Assembly (NCBI GenBank): GCA_039583695.1
Contig: JAVKSL010000066.1
Location: 1-15,811, forward strand
Length of the DNA stretch: 15,811 nucleotides
Origin: JAVKSL01 sp039583695
Lineage (GTDB): Bacteria > Actinomycetota > Acidimicrobiia > Acidimicrobiales > JAJPHD01
Reading direction: 5' to 3'
The position numbers and the translations under genes are program-made. The notes below the pieces were generated by a model, which was not told the DNA's origin, made no database searches, and worked only from the letters and a program-made list of their open reading frames with translations. Shown here piece after piece: positions 1-6,775 of the stretch; the first letter of the stretch is position 1, and each line of letters begins with the position of its first letter.

Positions 1-2
1 CA

Positions 3-3000
3 CCCGAGGGGCGCGCTTTGCCCTCCGAGCCCGGCGCCGCCCTCCCCGAGCCCGGCGCCGCCCCCTCCGAGCCCGGTGCCGCCCCCTCCGAGCCCGGCGC
101 CGCCCCCTCCGAGCCCGGCGTCGCAAGCGTCGCCCCCCGCGTGATCGTCGCGCCGGTCAAGGCCCTGCTCCAGCGGCTCGGATCCCCTGGCCCCACGCCA
201 GCGCCCGTCGTGGTCCGCCCAGGCGACCTCCTCGATGCCGGGGAGCTGGTGGGGAGTCTGGTGGGAATGGGATACCGGCGTGAGTACCAGGTGGAGCACC
301 GGGGCGAGGTGGCGGTTCGGGGTGGCATCGTGGATGTCTTCGCTTCCGTCGGGGACCTGCCAGTGCGCATCGACCTGTTCGGGGACGAGGTGGATCGCCT
401 CACCAGCTTCGATCCCGGTGACCAGCGCTCCGTCGAGTCCCTGACCAGAGCCGAGATCTTCGGCTGCCGGGAGCTGATGCTCACCCCCGAGGTCCGTGAA
501 AGGGCCAAAGCCCTTATGGCAAGCGAGCCTTGGGGACGGGACAGCTGGGAGCGCCTGGCCGATGGGTTGGTCTTCGACGGCATGGAGTCCTGGCTGCCCT
601 GGCTCACCCCGGAGGAGCGGGTTCTTCCTGACCTTCTGGCCAAGAGTTCCCAGGTGATTGTCGTCGAGCCCGGCCGGATGCGCGACCGCGCAGCTGAGCT
701 GGTGGGCGAGGAGGCGGCGCTGGCCCAGACGCTGGCGCAGACCTGGGGTGCTCGACCGCATGGGGTGAGTGGGCACGAAGGGTTCCCCGCGCTGCATCTC
801 AATTTCGAGCGAATGCTGGCGCGCACCGAGGCCCCGGAGCTTTGCATGCTGAGCGCTCCCGAGTCCCCGAGGACCCCGACGATCACCGCTTCGGGTTGGG
901 ATCCGGCGGCGCACGGGCTGGTGAAGCAGCTGGCGGACATGGCGGCCGGGGGCTGGAGGGTCACAGTGTGCGCCGAGGGAACCGGCAGCGCTGCCCGGCT
1001 GGCCGATTCCCTGGAGCTGAGCGCGCCGGTTGTCACCGACCCGGCGCCTGGGGAGTTGGCCGCGCCTGGGGTGAGGGTGGTTGTCGCGTCTCTGGAGCGC
1101 GGCTTCGTGTTACCTAAGCTGCGTCTGGCGGTTCTGGCTGAGGCCGACGTGACCGGGCGACGGCGGGCCCATAGGCGCCCAAGGGCCCGGACCCGAGTGA
1201 CTGACGGATTCTTCGACGACCTGGCGCCAGGGTCCTACGTGGTGCACGTCACCCACGGAGTGGCCCGCTACGCCGGCATGGTCAAGCGTGCCCTCGGCGG
1301 CGCGGAGCGGGACTACCTGCTGCTCGAGTACCGGGGCGGGGACAAGCTGTACGTGCCGTCGGACCAGATCGATGCGGTGACCCCTTACACGGGGGGGGAG
1401 GGTCCCAGCTTGCACCGCATGGGTGGCTCGGACTGGAATCGGGCCAAGGCCAAGGTGCGCTCGGCTGCCCGGGAGATTGCCGTGGAGCTGGTGGAGCTGT
1501 ACCGGCGGCGGCAGGTCACGCCGGGCCACGGGTTCGGCCCGGACACGCCGTGGCAGGTCGAGATGGAGGACGCTTTTGCCTACCTCGAGACCGCTGACCA
1601 GACAAGCGCTATCGCCGCAGTGAAGGCGGACATGGAGGAGCCGGTGCCCATGGACCGCCTGGTCTGCGGGGACGTGGGATTTGGCAAGACCGAGGTTGCG
1701 GTCCGGGCGGCGTTCAAGGCGGTCCAGGATGGCCGGCAGGCGGCGGTGCTGGTTCCCACGACCCTGCTGGCGGCTCAGCACTTCCAGACATTCTCGGAGC
1801 GCTACTCCGGGTACCCGCTGCGGGTCGAGGTGCTGAGCCGGTTCCTGACGCCCGCGCAGGCCCGCGAGGTGGTGACGGGGCTGGCGAGCGGGGCGGTGGA
1901 CGTGGTGATCGGGACCCACCGGCTGCTGTCGGGCGATGTGGTGTTCAAGTCGCTGGGTTTGCTGGTGGTGGATGAGGAGCAGCGATTCGGGGTGTCGCAC
2001 AAGGAGGCCATCAAGGCGATCTCGGTGGGGGTGGACGTGCTGACCCTCACCGCCACGCCCATCCCGCGCACCCTGGAGATGAGCCTCACCGGCATCCGGG
2101 ACCTGAGCCTGCTCAACACCCCGCCAGCGGACCGCCAGCCGATCTTGACCTATGTCGGTGGTTACGACGAGCGGGCGGTGAGCGAGGCGGTGAGGAGGGA
2201 GCTGTTGAGGGAGGGTCAGGTCTTTTTTGTCCACAACCGGGTTGCCGACATCGGAGCGGTGGCGGCTCGGCTGCGGACACTGGTGCCTGAGGCCCGGATC
2301 GCGGTCGCCCACGGCCAGATGGACGAGGGGACGCTGGAGAAGGTGGTGCTGGATTTTTGGGAGGGCGCCTACGACGTGCTGGTGTGCACGACGATCATCG
2401 AGTCGGGGATCGACATGCCGACGGTGAACACGATGGTGGTAGACCGGGCCGACCGGCTGGGCCTCGGCCAGCTGCATCAGCTCAGGGGTCGGGTGGGGCG
2501 CGCGGGGAGCAGGGCGTACGCATACCTGTTCTACCCGCCGGAGCGGTCGCTGTCCGAGCAGGCCTACGAGCGGTTGCGCACGATCGGGGAGCACACCGAG
2601 CTGGGCTCGGGGTTCAAGATCGCCATGCGGGACCTGGAGATCCGGGGGGCGGGCAACTTGTTGGGTGGGGATCAGTCGGGGCACATCGCGGCTGTGGGCT
2701 ACGACTTGTACGTTCGCATGGTGAGCGAAGCGGTGGCCGAGCTGAAGGGCTCGCCGGTCCCGGCACCGGCCGAGGTTTCCCTGGAGCTGGGCATGGATGC
2801 CAACCTTCCTCCCGACTACGTCGAGCGCGACGACCTGCGCCTGGAGGCGTACCGGCGGCTGGCCACGGTTTCGAGTCTTGCGGAGGTGGACGACGTTGCT
2901 GCGGAGTGGGCGGACCGATTCGGCCCGCCGCCGCCGAGCGCCCTGGCCCTGCTGGACGTGGCGCGCCTGAGGGTGCAGTGCCTGCGGACCGGGGTCCGGG

Positions 3001-3413
3001 AGGTGACCGTGACAGCCCGGCCGATGGCTGGCGGCAGGCCGGTGCGGGGTGGGCCGGTGCGGGGTGGGCCGATGGCTGGCGGCAGGCTGGTGCGGGGTGG
3101 GCCGGTGCGGGGTGGGCCGATGGCTGGCGGCAGGCTGGTGCGGGGTGGGCCGGTGAGCGGCGGAGGGTCGGGCCTCGGCGGGGGCGGTGCCCTTGCTCGG
3201 CTGGCTCCCCTGACGCTGCGGGCAAGCGCGGAGGTCAGGCTTAGGCGTCTGCACCCCGGGGCGACCTACAAGGACGGCAAGGTCACTGTGTCGTTGGAGG
3301 GTGGCTTATCGCCTGCCGCTGCGTTGGTCGACCTGCTTGGCGAGCTGGCACCCGATATGCTCTCGCCCATCCCGAGCGCTTCGACCGTCGCGGTCGCCAC
3401 CACATCGTCATGA
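3..3413 (+). CDS. mfd: Transcription-repair coupling factor Mfd (5' partial)
   Basis: Superfamily 2 DNA translocase that removes RNA polymerase stalled at lesions and recruits UvrA. The reading frame is open to the left edge and begins inside the UvrB-like module, so about 100 or more N-terminal residues lie outside; the TTG at 18 is not a credible start. Residues are numbered from that TTG. The UvrB-homology region continues from about 40 (VIVAPVKALLQRL) to about 160. The RNA-polymerase-interacting CarD-like domain lies at about 400-500 (YVVHVTHGVARY, LEYRGGDKLYVP). Walker A is GDVGFGKTE at about 551, the Walker B variant DEEQ at about 650, motif III TATPIPRTLEMSL at about 678, followed by the second helicase lobe with QLRGRVGR. 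The C-terminal TRCF domain starts near 925. Two Pro/Gly-rich tandem repeats interrupt predicted linkers, at the left edge and at about 1002-1047. All helicase motifs look intact. The gene ends in an ATGA overlap with the next one, so it is probably first or early in an operon. Confidence 0.97.
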   Translation, partial: PEGRALPSEPGAALPEPGAAPSEPGAAPSEPGAAPSEPGVASVAPRVIVAPVKALLQRLGSPGPTPAPVVVRPGDLLDAGELVGSLVGMGYRREYQVEHRGEVAVRGGIVDVFASVGDLPVRIDLFGDEVDRLTSFDPGDQRSVESLTRAEIFGCRELMLTPEVRERAKALMASEPWGRDSWERLADGLVFDGMESWLPWLTPEERVLPDLLAKSSQVIVVEPGRMRDRAAELVGEEAALAQTLAQTWGARPHGVSGHEGFPALHLNFERMLARTEAPELCMLSAPESPRTPTITASGWDPAAHGLVKQLADMAAGGWRVTVCAEGTGSAARLADSLELSAPVVTDPAPGELAAPGVRVVVASLERGFVLPKLRLAVLAEADVTGRRRAHRRPRARTRVTDGFFDDLAPGSYVVHVTHGVARYAGMVKRALGGAERDYLLLEYRGGDKLYVPSDQIDAVTPYTGGEGPSLHRMGGSDWNRAKAKVRSAAREIAVELVELYRRRQVTPGHGFGPDTPWQVEMEDAFAYLETADQTSAIAAVKADMEEPVPMDRLVCGDVGFGKTEVAVRAAFKAVQDGRQAAVLVPTTLLAAQHFQTFSERYSGYPLRVEVLSRFLTPAQAREVVTGLASGAVDVVIGTHRLLSGDVVFKSLGLLVVDEEQRFGVSHKEAIKAISVGVDVLTLTATPIPRTLEMSLTGIRDLSLLNTPPADRQPILTYVGGYDERAVSEAVRRELLREGQVFFVHNRVADIGAVAARLRTLVPEARIAVAHGQMDEGTLEKVVLDFWEGAYDVLVCTTIIESGIDMPTVNTMVVDRADRLGLGQLHQLRGRVGRAGSRAYAYLFYPPERSLSEQAYERLRTIGEHTELGSGFKIAMRDLEIRGAGNLLGGDQSGHIAAVGYDLYVRMVSEAVAELKGSPVPAPAEVSLELGMDANLPPDYVERDDLRLEAYRRLATVSSLAEVDDVAAEWADRFGPPPPSALALLDVARLRVQCLRTGVREVTVTARPMAGGRPVRGGPVRGGPMAGGRLVRGGPVRGGPMAGGRLVRGGPVSGGGSGLGGGGALARLAPLTLRASAEVRLRRLHPGATYKDGKVTVSLEGGLSPAAALVDLLGELAPDMLSPIPSASTVAVATTSS
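6..131 (+). repeat. 21-bp in-frame tandem repeat in mfd (EPGAAPS unit)
   Basis: GAG codons recur at 6, 27, 48, 69, 90 and 111, exactly 21 bp apart, each starting a seven-residue unit close to EPGAAPS. The first unit (EGRALPS) and last unit (EPGVASV) are degenerate; the middle four are nearly identical. The array sits just before the conserved VIVAPVKALLQRL segment of the UvrB-like module, where a family member would normally have a short loop. Confidence 0.9.
3021..3155 (+). repeat. 48-bp in-frame tandem repeat in the mfd C-terminal domain
   Basis: The unit beginning ATGGCTGGCGGCAGG starts at 3024, 3072 and 3120, giving a 48-bp (16-residue) period and about 2.75 copies. It encodes MAGGR-(P/L)-VRGGPVRGGP, and each unit itself contains a duplicated GTGCGGGGTGGGCCG. 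The phase is preserved, so Mfd continues into the conserved RLAPLTLR and LHPGATYKDGKV segments afterwards. It adds a Gly/Arg-rich basic linker inside the C-terminal domain. Confidence 0.93.
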
Positions 3414-4564
3414 AGACACGCAGATCCCTCGTTGGGACGGCTGTGGGCGTTGTCGCCCTAGGACTCGGCGCGTCCGGCTGCGGGCTGACCCCCTATGTGG
3501 CCAAGGTCAACGGCACCGTGCTCACCCGAGCCCAGCTGTTCAGCGAGCTGAGCGCGATTGCCGCCAGCCCGTCAGACGTATCCTCCTACGCCCACTCAGG
3601 TATAACGGTCAAGGGTAAGGCCAAGGGAACTTACACGACCACATTTGTTGACCAGATCCTCGACCAGCGAATCTCGCTGATCCTGATCCAACAAGCCAAC
3701 CAGAAGCGCAAGGTGACCATCACTCCCGACGACCTGGCCCTGGCCAAACAGGACATCGTCACCTCGGTGGGAGGAACCAAGACGTTCGACGCCTTCCCCA
3801 GCTCGTACCAGAGCTACCTGGTGAAAAGCGCCGCAGAGTTCACCGTCCTGGAAGCATCTCTTGCCGGCATCCCTGTCACCCAGGCCACCGTCCATAAGTA
3901 CTACACGTCCAATCCGGCTGCGCTTTCCAATACCTGCGCCTCGGTGATCGTGGTGGCCACCAAGGCCAAAGCTGATCAGGTCGAGGCTTCCCTGAGCAAG
4001 GGGACCAGCTTCGCCGCCCTGGCCAAGGCCGACTCGGAGGACACTTCCACGGCATCCAACGGCGGGGCGGTGGGTTGCAGCATCCCTGAAGCGTTTGGCC
4101 AGGTTTACGGCCCGGCCGTCGCTCACGTGGTCCAAACCCTGGGCTCGGGCAAGGTATCGGCGCCGGTAGAGGTGAGTGGTTCCGGTGGGTCGGCCTATGT
4201 CATCGTGGAGATCACCTCGAGGACCCTTCTCCCCGAGGCGCAGGCCGTCCCCATCATCCTTGGATTGCAGCTCAATCCCGTGGCGAGCAAGCTCACTGCC
4301 TACGTAGCCAACGAGCTCAAGGCCGCCAAGATCTCAGTCGACCCGAGCTACGGCAGGTTCACCGTCAGCAAGGGTGCCCCCGACGTTCTGGCGCCGACGA
4401 GCCCACCGGCGGCCGATCTGGTAGTTCCCACGAGCACGAGCACGAGCACCCCAGCCGCCGCCCCCACGCCCACTACCGCGGCCCCCGCGCCCACTACGGC
4501 CCCGCCTGTCACGGCCAAGACGACGACCACTACCGCCAAGCTCACGGCCCGCGGGTCCAGCTGA
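3410..4564 (+). CDS. SurA/PrsA-like parvulin-family lipoprotein (putative foldase)
   Basis: A 384-aa exported lipoprotein, probably helping proteins fold outside the membrane. The signal peptide (MKTRRS then a hydrophobic stretch) ends in the lipobox ASGC, with Cys24 as the lipidation site. AKVNGTVLTRAQLFSEL matches the start of a SurA N-terminal-type domain. Residues about 176-272 resemble a PpiC rotamase domain (FAALAKADSED, NGGAVGC, FGQVYGPAVAHVVQTLGSGKVSAPVEV, AYVIVEI). The first strand reads CASVIVV where active parvulins usually have a His (RHIL type), and Cys176 and Cys223 could form a disulfide. It may therefore be a chaperone with weak or no isomerase activity; this is inference. The tail from about 325 is Ser/Thr/Pro/Ala-rich, typical of a wall-spanning linker. 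The ATG overlaps the mfd stop (ATGA) with no clear Shine-Dalgarno, suggesting translational coupling. mazG follows after 2 nt. Confidence 0.82.
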   Translation: MKTRRSLVGTAVGVVALGLGASGCGLTPYVAKVNGTVLTRAQLFSELSAIAASPSDVSSYAHSGITVKGKAKGTYTTTFVDQILDQRISLILIQQANQKRKVTITPDDLALAKQDIVTSVGGTKTFDAFPSSYQSYLVKSAAEFTVLEASLAGIPVTQATVHKYYTSNPAALSNTCASVIVVATKAKADQVEASLSKGTSFAALAKADSEDTSTASNGGAVGCSIPEAFGQVYGPAVAHVVQTLGSGKVSAPVEVSGSGGSAYVIVEITSRTLLPEAQAVPIILGLQLNPVASKLTAYVANELKAAKISVDPSYGRFTVSKGAPDVLAPTSPPAADLVVPTSTSTSTPAAAPTPTTAAPAPTTAPPVTAKTTTTTAKLTARGSS

Positions 4565-4566
4565 GC

Positions 4567-5898
4567 TTGAAGGTTGTAACTGTCGTCGGCCTGGGTCCTG
4601 CCGGGCCTGAGCTTCTCACTGGTCCCGCCAGGGATGCGCTGGCGCAGCACCAGAAGGCATTCGTGAGGACCCGGCGCCACCCCGCAGCGGCTTGGCTCAG
4701 CGCTGATGTGGCCAGCTTCGACCACCTCTACGAGTCGGCCTCCAGCCTGGAGGAGGTATACATCGGCATCGTCGAGACATTGGTGGCGAGCCCTGGTGAC
4801 GTGGTCTACACCGTCCCCGGTTCGCCAGTCGTGCTGGAGCGATCCGTCTCCCTGCTGCGGGCTGACCCTCGAGTGGAGGTCGAGCTGATCGCCGGGATGT
4901 CCTTTCTCGACCTGGCCTGGGCGCGGCTGGGGGTGGACCCGGTGGGCAGGGGGGTGCGCCTGGTGGACGGGGAGGTCTTCGGGGTGGATGCGGCGGCCGA
5001 GCGCGGTCCGATGCTGGTGGCCCAGTGCTGGTCTCGTGACGTGTTGTCGAGGATCAAGCTGGCTGTCGAGGAGCACCCCAGCGAGCCGGTGACGGTCCTG
5101 TCGCACCTGGGCTTGCCCGACGAGGCGGTATTCGAGGTGGCCTGGGCCGACCTGGATCGCAAGCTCGAGCCTGACCACCTGACCTCGTTGTGGATCCCAG
5201 CCCTCGCCGCTCCGGTCGGCGTCGAGCTTTCCCGCCTGGTCGAGCTGGTACGCACCCTCCGCCAGCGCTGCCCGTGGGACCGCGAGCAGACTCACGCTTC
5301 CCTCACCAGGCACCTTATCGAGGAGGCATACGAGGTGGTCGAGGCCATCGACGCCCTGGAGGGCGAGGGCAGCTACGCCCATCTTGAGGAGGAGTTGGGG
5401 GATCTGTTGGTTCAGGTCTGCTTCCACTCGATCCTTGCGGCTGAGGAGGGCCAGTTCGACCTGGCTGACGTGGCCTCAGGGGTTCACGACAAGCTGGTAG
5501 GGCGCCACCCACACGTGTTTGGCTCGCTGCGCGCCGAAAGCGCAGACCAGGTGATGGCCAACTGGGAGCAGATCAAGCAGGCGGAGAAGGGCCGGGCCAG
5601 TGTCATGGATGGGATCCCGACCGCGCTCCCTGCTCTGCTGGCTGCCTCAAAAGTCCTGGGCAAGGCCACGGCGGTGGGGGCTGATCAGCGGGGGCTGAAC
5701 GAGGCCCTGGCCGACCTGCAAGGGGCGGTGGCTGCTCTGGGAGGCCAGGAGGTGAGCACGGATGCCGGACCGGTGGTGGGCGAGGCGTTCATGGCCCTGG
5801 TTGGCCTGGCCCGTAGACTAGGAGTGGATGCCGAGGGGGCACTTCGACAGGCTGTCCGGCACTACCGCGACAATTTTGACACACACTTTGGGCAATGA
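4567..5898 (+). CDS. mazG: MazG-family nucleoside triphosphate pyrophosphohydrolase with N-terminal methylase-like domain
   Basis: Hydrolyses non-canonical or surplus NTPs to NMP and pyrophosphate in the cytoplasm. The 443-aa protein has the YabN-type architecture. Residues 1 to about 210 are a tetrapyrrole/SAM-methylase-like domain (VVTVVGLGPAGPELLT, VVYTVPGSPVV), then a MazG domain from about 220. The MazG domain carries LRQRCPWDREQTHASL, the metal-binding EEAYE (Glu252, Glu253, Glu256) and EELGD (Glu275, Glu276, Asp279), and KLVGRHPHVFG. The second MazG repeat at the C-terminus (FMALVGLARRLGVDAEGAL) appears degenerate: where I would expect an EExxD metal motif it reads roughly PVVGE. TTG at 4567 is chosen because the protein then starts directly at the family's first beta strand; no ATG is nearby. 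The gene lies 2 nt after the lipoprotein gene and is presumably cotranscribed with mfd. mfd and mazG are also neighbours in mycobacteria. Confidence 0.93.
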   Translation: MKVVTVVGLGPAGPELLTGPARDALAQHQKAFVRTRRHPAAAWLSADVASFDHLYESASSLEEVYIGIVETLVASPGDVVYTVPGSPVVLERSVSLLRADPRVEVELIAGMSFLDLAWARLGVDPVGRGVRLVDGEVFGVDAAAERGPMLVAQCWSRDVLSRIKLAVEEHPSEPVTVLSHLGLPDEAVFEVAWADLDRKLEPDHLTSLWIPALAAPVGVELSRLVELVRTLRQRCPWDREQTHASLTRHLIEEAYEVVEAIDALEGEGSYAHLEEELGDLLVQVCFHSILAAEEGQFDLADVASGVHDKLVGRHPHVFGSLRAESADQVMANWEQIKQAEKGRASVMDGIPTALPALLAASKVLGKATAVGADQRGLNEALADLQGAVAALGGQEVSTDAGPVVGEAFMALVGLARRLGVDAEGALRQAVRHYRDNFDTHFGQ

Positions 5899-5924
5899 GC
5901 ACACGACACGAGGCGATCTCGAGG

Positions 5925-5970
5925 TTGGCCACGGCCAGCACAACAATGGCGCTGGGTCGGCCGTGGTCAG
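5925..5970. terminator. Convergent-gene hairpin, possible bidirectional terminator
   Basis: GGCCACGGCC (5927-5936) pairs with GGCCGTGGTC (5959-5968) with one G-T wobble, extendable by a T-A pair and a further wobble to 12 bp. An inner CCAGC/GCTGG pair (5935-5939 with 5951-5955) could form instead. It sits between the 3' ends of mazG (plus) and the 241-aa secreted protein gene (minus), the expected place for a shared terminator. No T-run follows on either strand, so this is a candidate only. Confidence 0.4.
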
Positions 5971-6692
5971 CCTGCGGACGCGGTTGAGCTGGCTATCGTG
6001 ATCGTCCCGGTGATGGCCGGGGCCAGCTGCCCGTCGGCGGGGAAGTGCAGGACCACTGCCTGGGCCGAGGCGGTGTTGGTGGATGGGTTGTAGGAGCCCT
6101 GGTTCAAGGTGATGCTGAGAAGCCCAAGGTTAACCGTGGTGTCCGGCGCGGCGCTCAGGGGTACCTTCACAGCGCCGCCCAGCAGGGTTATCGCTCCGAC
6201 CTGCGTGCTTATGGTGTGGGCAGCTGGATGGGTGGAGGAGGTGGAGGCCGCGCTATGAGCGAGGGCGATATCGAGGAGCTCGACGGGCCCGCCGCCGGCC
6301 GCCACCAGCCTGGTGACACAGCCGAGCAGGGGCAGGCAGAGGGGCCGGACATCTCGCACCGTGAGCTTGGGGAGGAGGTCGAGCCGGTTCACCGTGTCAG
6401 TTGCCCCGTCTGTGTCGAAAGCCCCGTAGACCTTGGCGCCACCAACCGTGAGGGTCCCCATGCCGCCGGGCAGGGTCAGCGTGGCACGCGGGGCGCTGAG
6501 GGAGCCTCCGCTCGCTAGAAGGGAGCCGAGAGTCTCGTCGGCGATGGGCTTGCCCAGCACCGACACGTCGGAGAAGCCTATGGCATAGGCGGTTGCGCTG
6601 TAGGAGACAGGGGGGGCTGGTGGCTTGCTGTGTGAGGCCGCAGCCACCAAGAGCACGGCGGCCGTGATTGCCGCAAGCAGCGAGACCTTCAA
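5967..6692 (-). CDS. Secreted protein, free-standing paralogue of the N-terminal domain of the neighbouring CWB2 protein
   Basis: A 241-aa exported protein of unknown function. The start is TTG at 6692, the only sensible one: it gives a short basic N-terminus followed by a hydrophobic signal (LLAAITAAVLLVAAAS) and then mature SKPPAPP. No strong Shine-Dalgarno is visible. The mature part has two conserved blocks separated by a variable middle. The first is SYSATAYAIGFSDVSVLGKP; the second runs from AITLLGGAVKVPL through NLGLLSITLNQGSYNPSTNT and ASAQAVVL to TGTITIASSTAS. Both recur in the N-terminal half of the 744-aa neighbour, so the two genes are paralogues. The pattern resembles the actinobacterial secreted family annotated as choice-of-anchor P, a resemblance from memory. 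Unlike its neighbour it has no TIG domain and no CWB2 repeats, so no visible wall anchor, and may be released or held by another partner. Two Cys lie close together (PLCLPLLGC). Confidence 0.75.
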   Translation of the reverse strand: MKVSLLAAITAAVLLVAAASHSKPPAPPVSYSATAYAIGFSDVSVLGKPIADETLGSLLASGGSLSAPRATLTLPGGMGTLTVGGAKVYGAFDTDGATDTVNRLDLLPKLTVRDVRPLCLPLLGCVTRLVAAGGGPVELLDIALAHSAASTSSTHPAAHTISTQVGAITLLGGAVKVPLSAAPDTTVNLGLLSITLNQGSYNPSTNTASAQAVVLHFPADGQLAPAITGTITIASSTASAG

Positions 6693-6720
6693 GTAAGGCG
6701 AAGCTGCGTCATCGGCACCT

Positions 6721-6761
6721 GACCACCCTCACTGTGAGGTGCGCTCACAGTGAGGGTGGTC
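6721..6761. promoter_or_regulatory. 18-bp perfect inverted repeat between the two secreted-protein genes
   Basis: The arms are 6721-6738 and 6744-6761 with a 5-nt spacer. The stem starts 15 bp beyond the stop codon of the 744-aa gene, so it could act as its terminator, though no T-tract follows on the minus strand. Each arm also contains its own dyad, CTCACTGTGAG at 6728-6738 and CTCACAGTGAG at 6744-6754, centred 16 bp apart. It could therefore instead be a pair of operator sites upstream of the 241-aa gene, or an mRNA-stabilising hairpin. Confidence 0.6.
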
Positions 6762-6775
6762 TGGGTGCTCTGCCA

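Noticed and set aside
18..20. TTG at 18 as the start of mfd
   Set aside because: It lies within the repeat array, the frame is open upstream to the edge, and the Mfd N-terminal UvrB-like segment would be missing.
6..131. CRISPR array or origin iterons at the left edge
   Set aside because: The repeats are 21 bp with no spacers, kept in frame, and continue a protein-coding sequence.
1110..3254. A 714-codon minus-strand open frame opposite mfd
   Set aside because: It is antisense to an unambiguous Mfd, rich in His/Pro/Arg/Gln with no recognisable domain, and is what GC-rich third-position bias produces.
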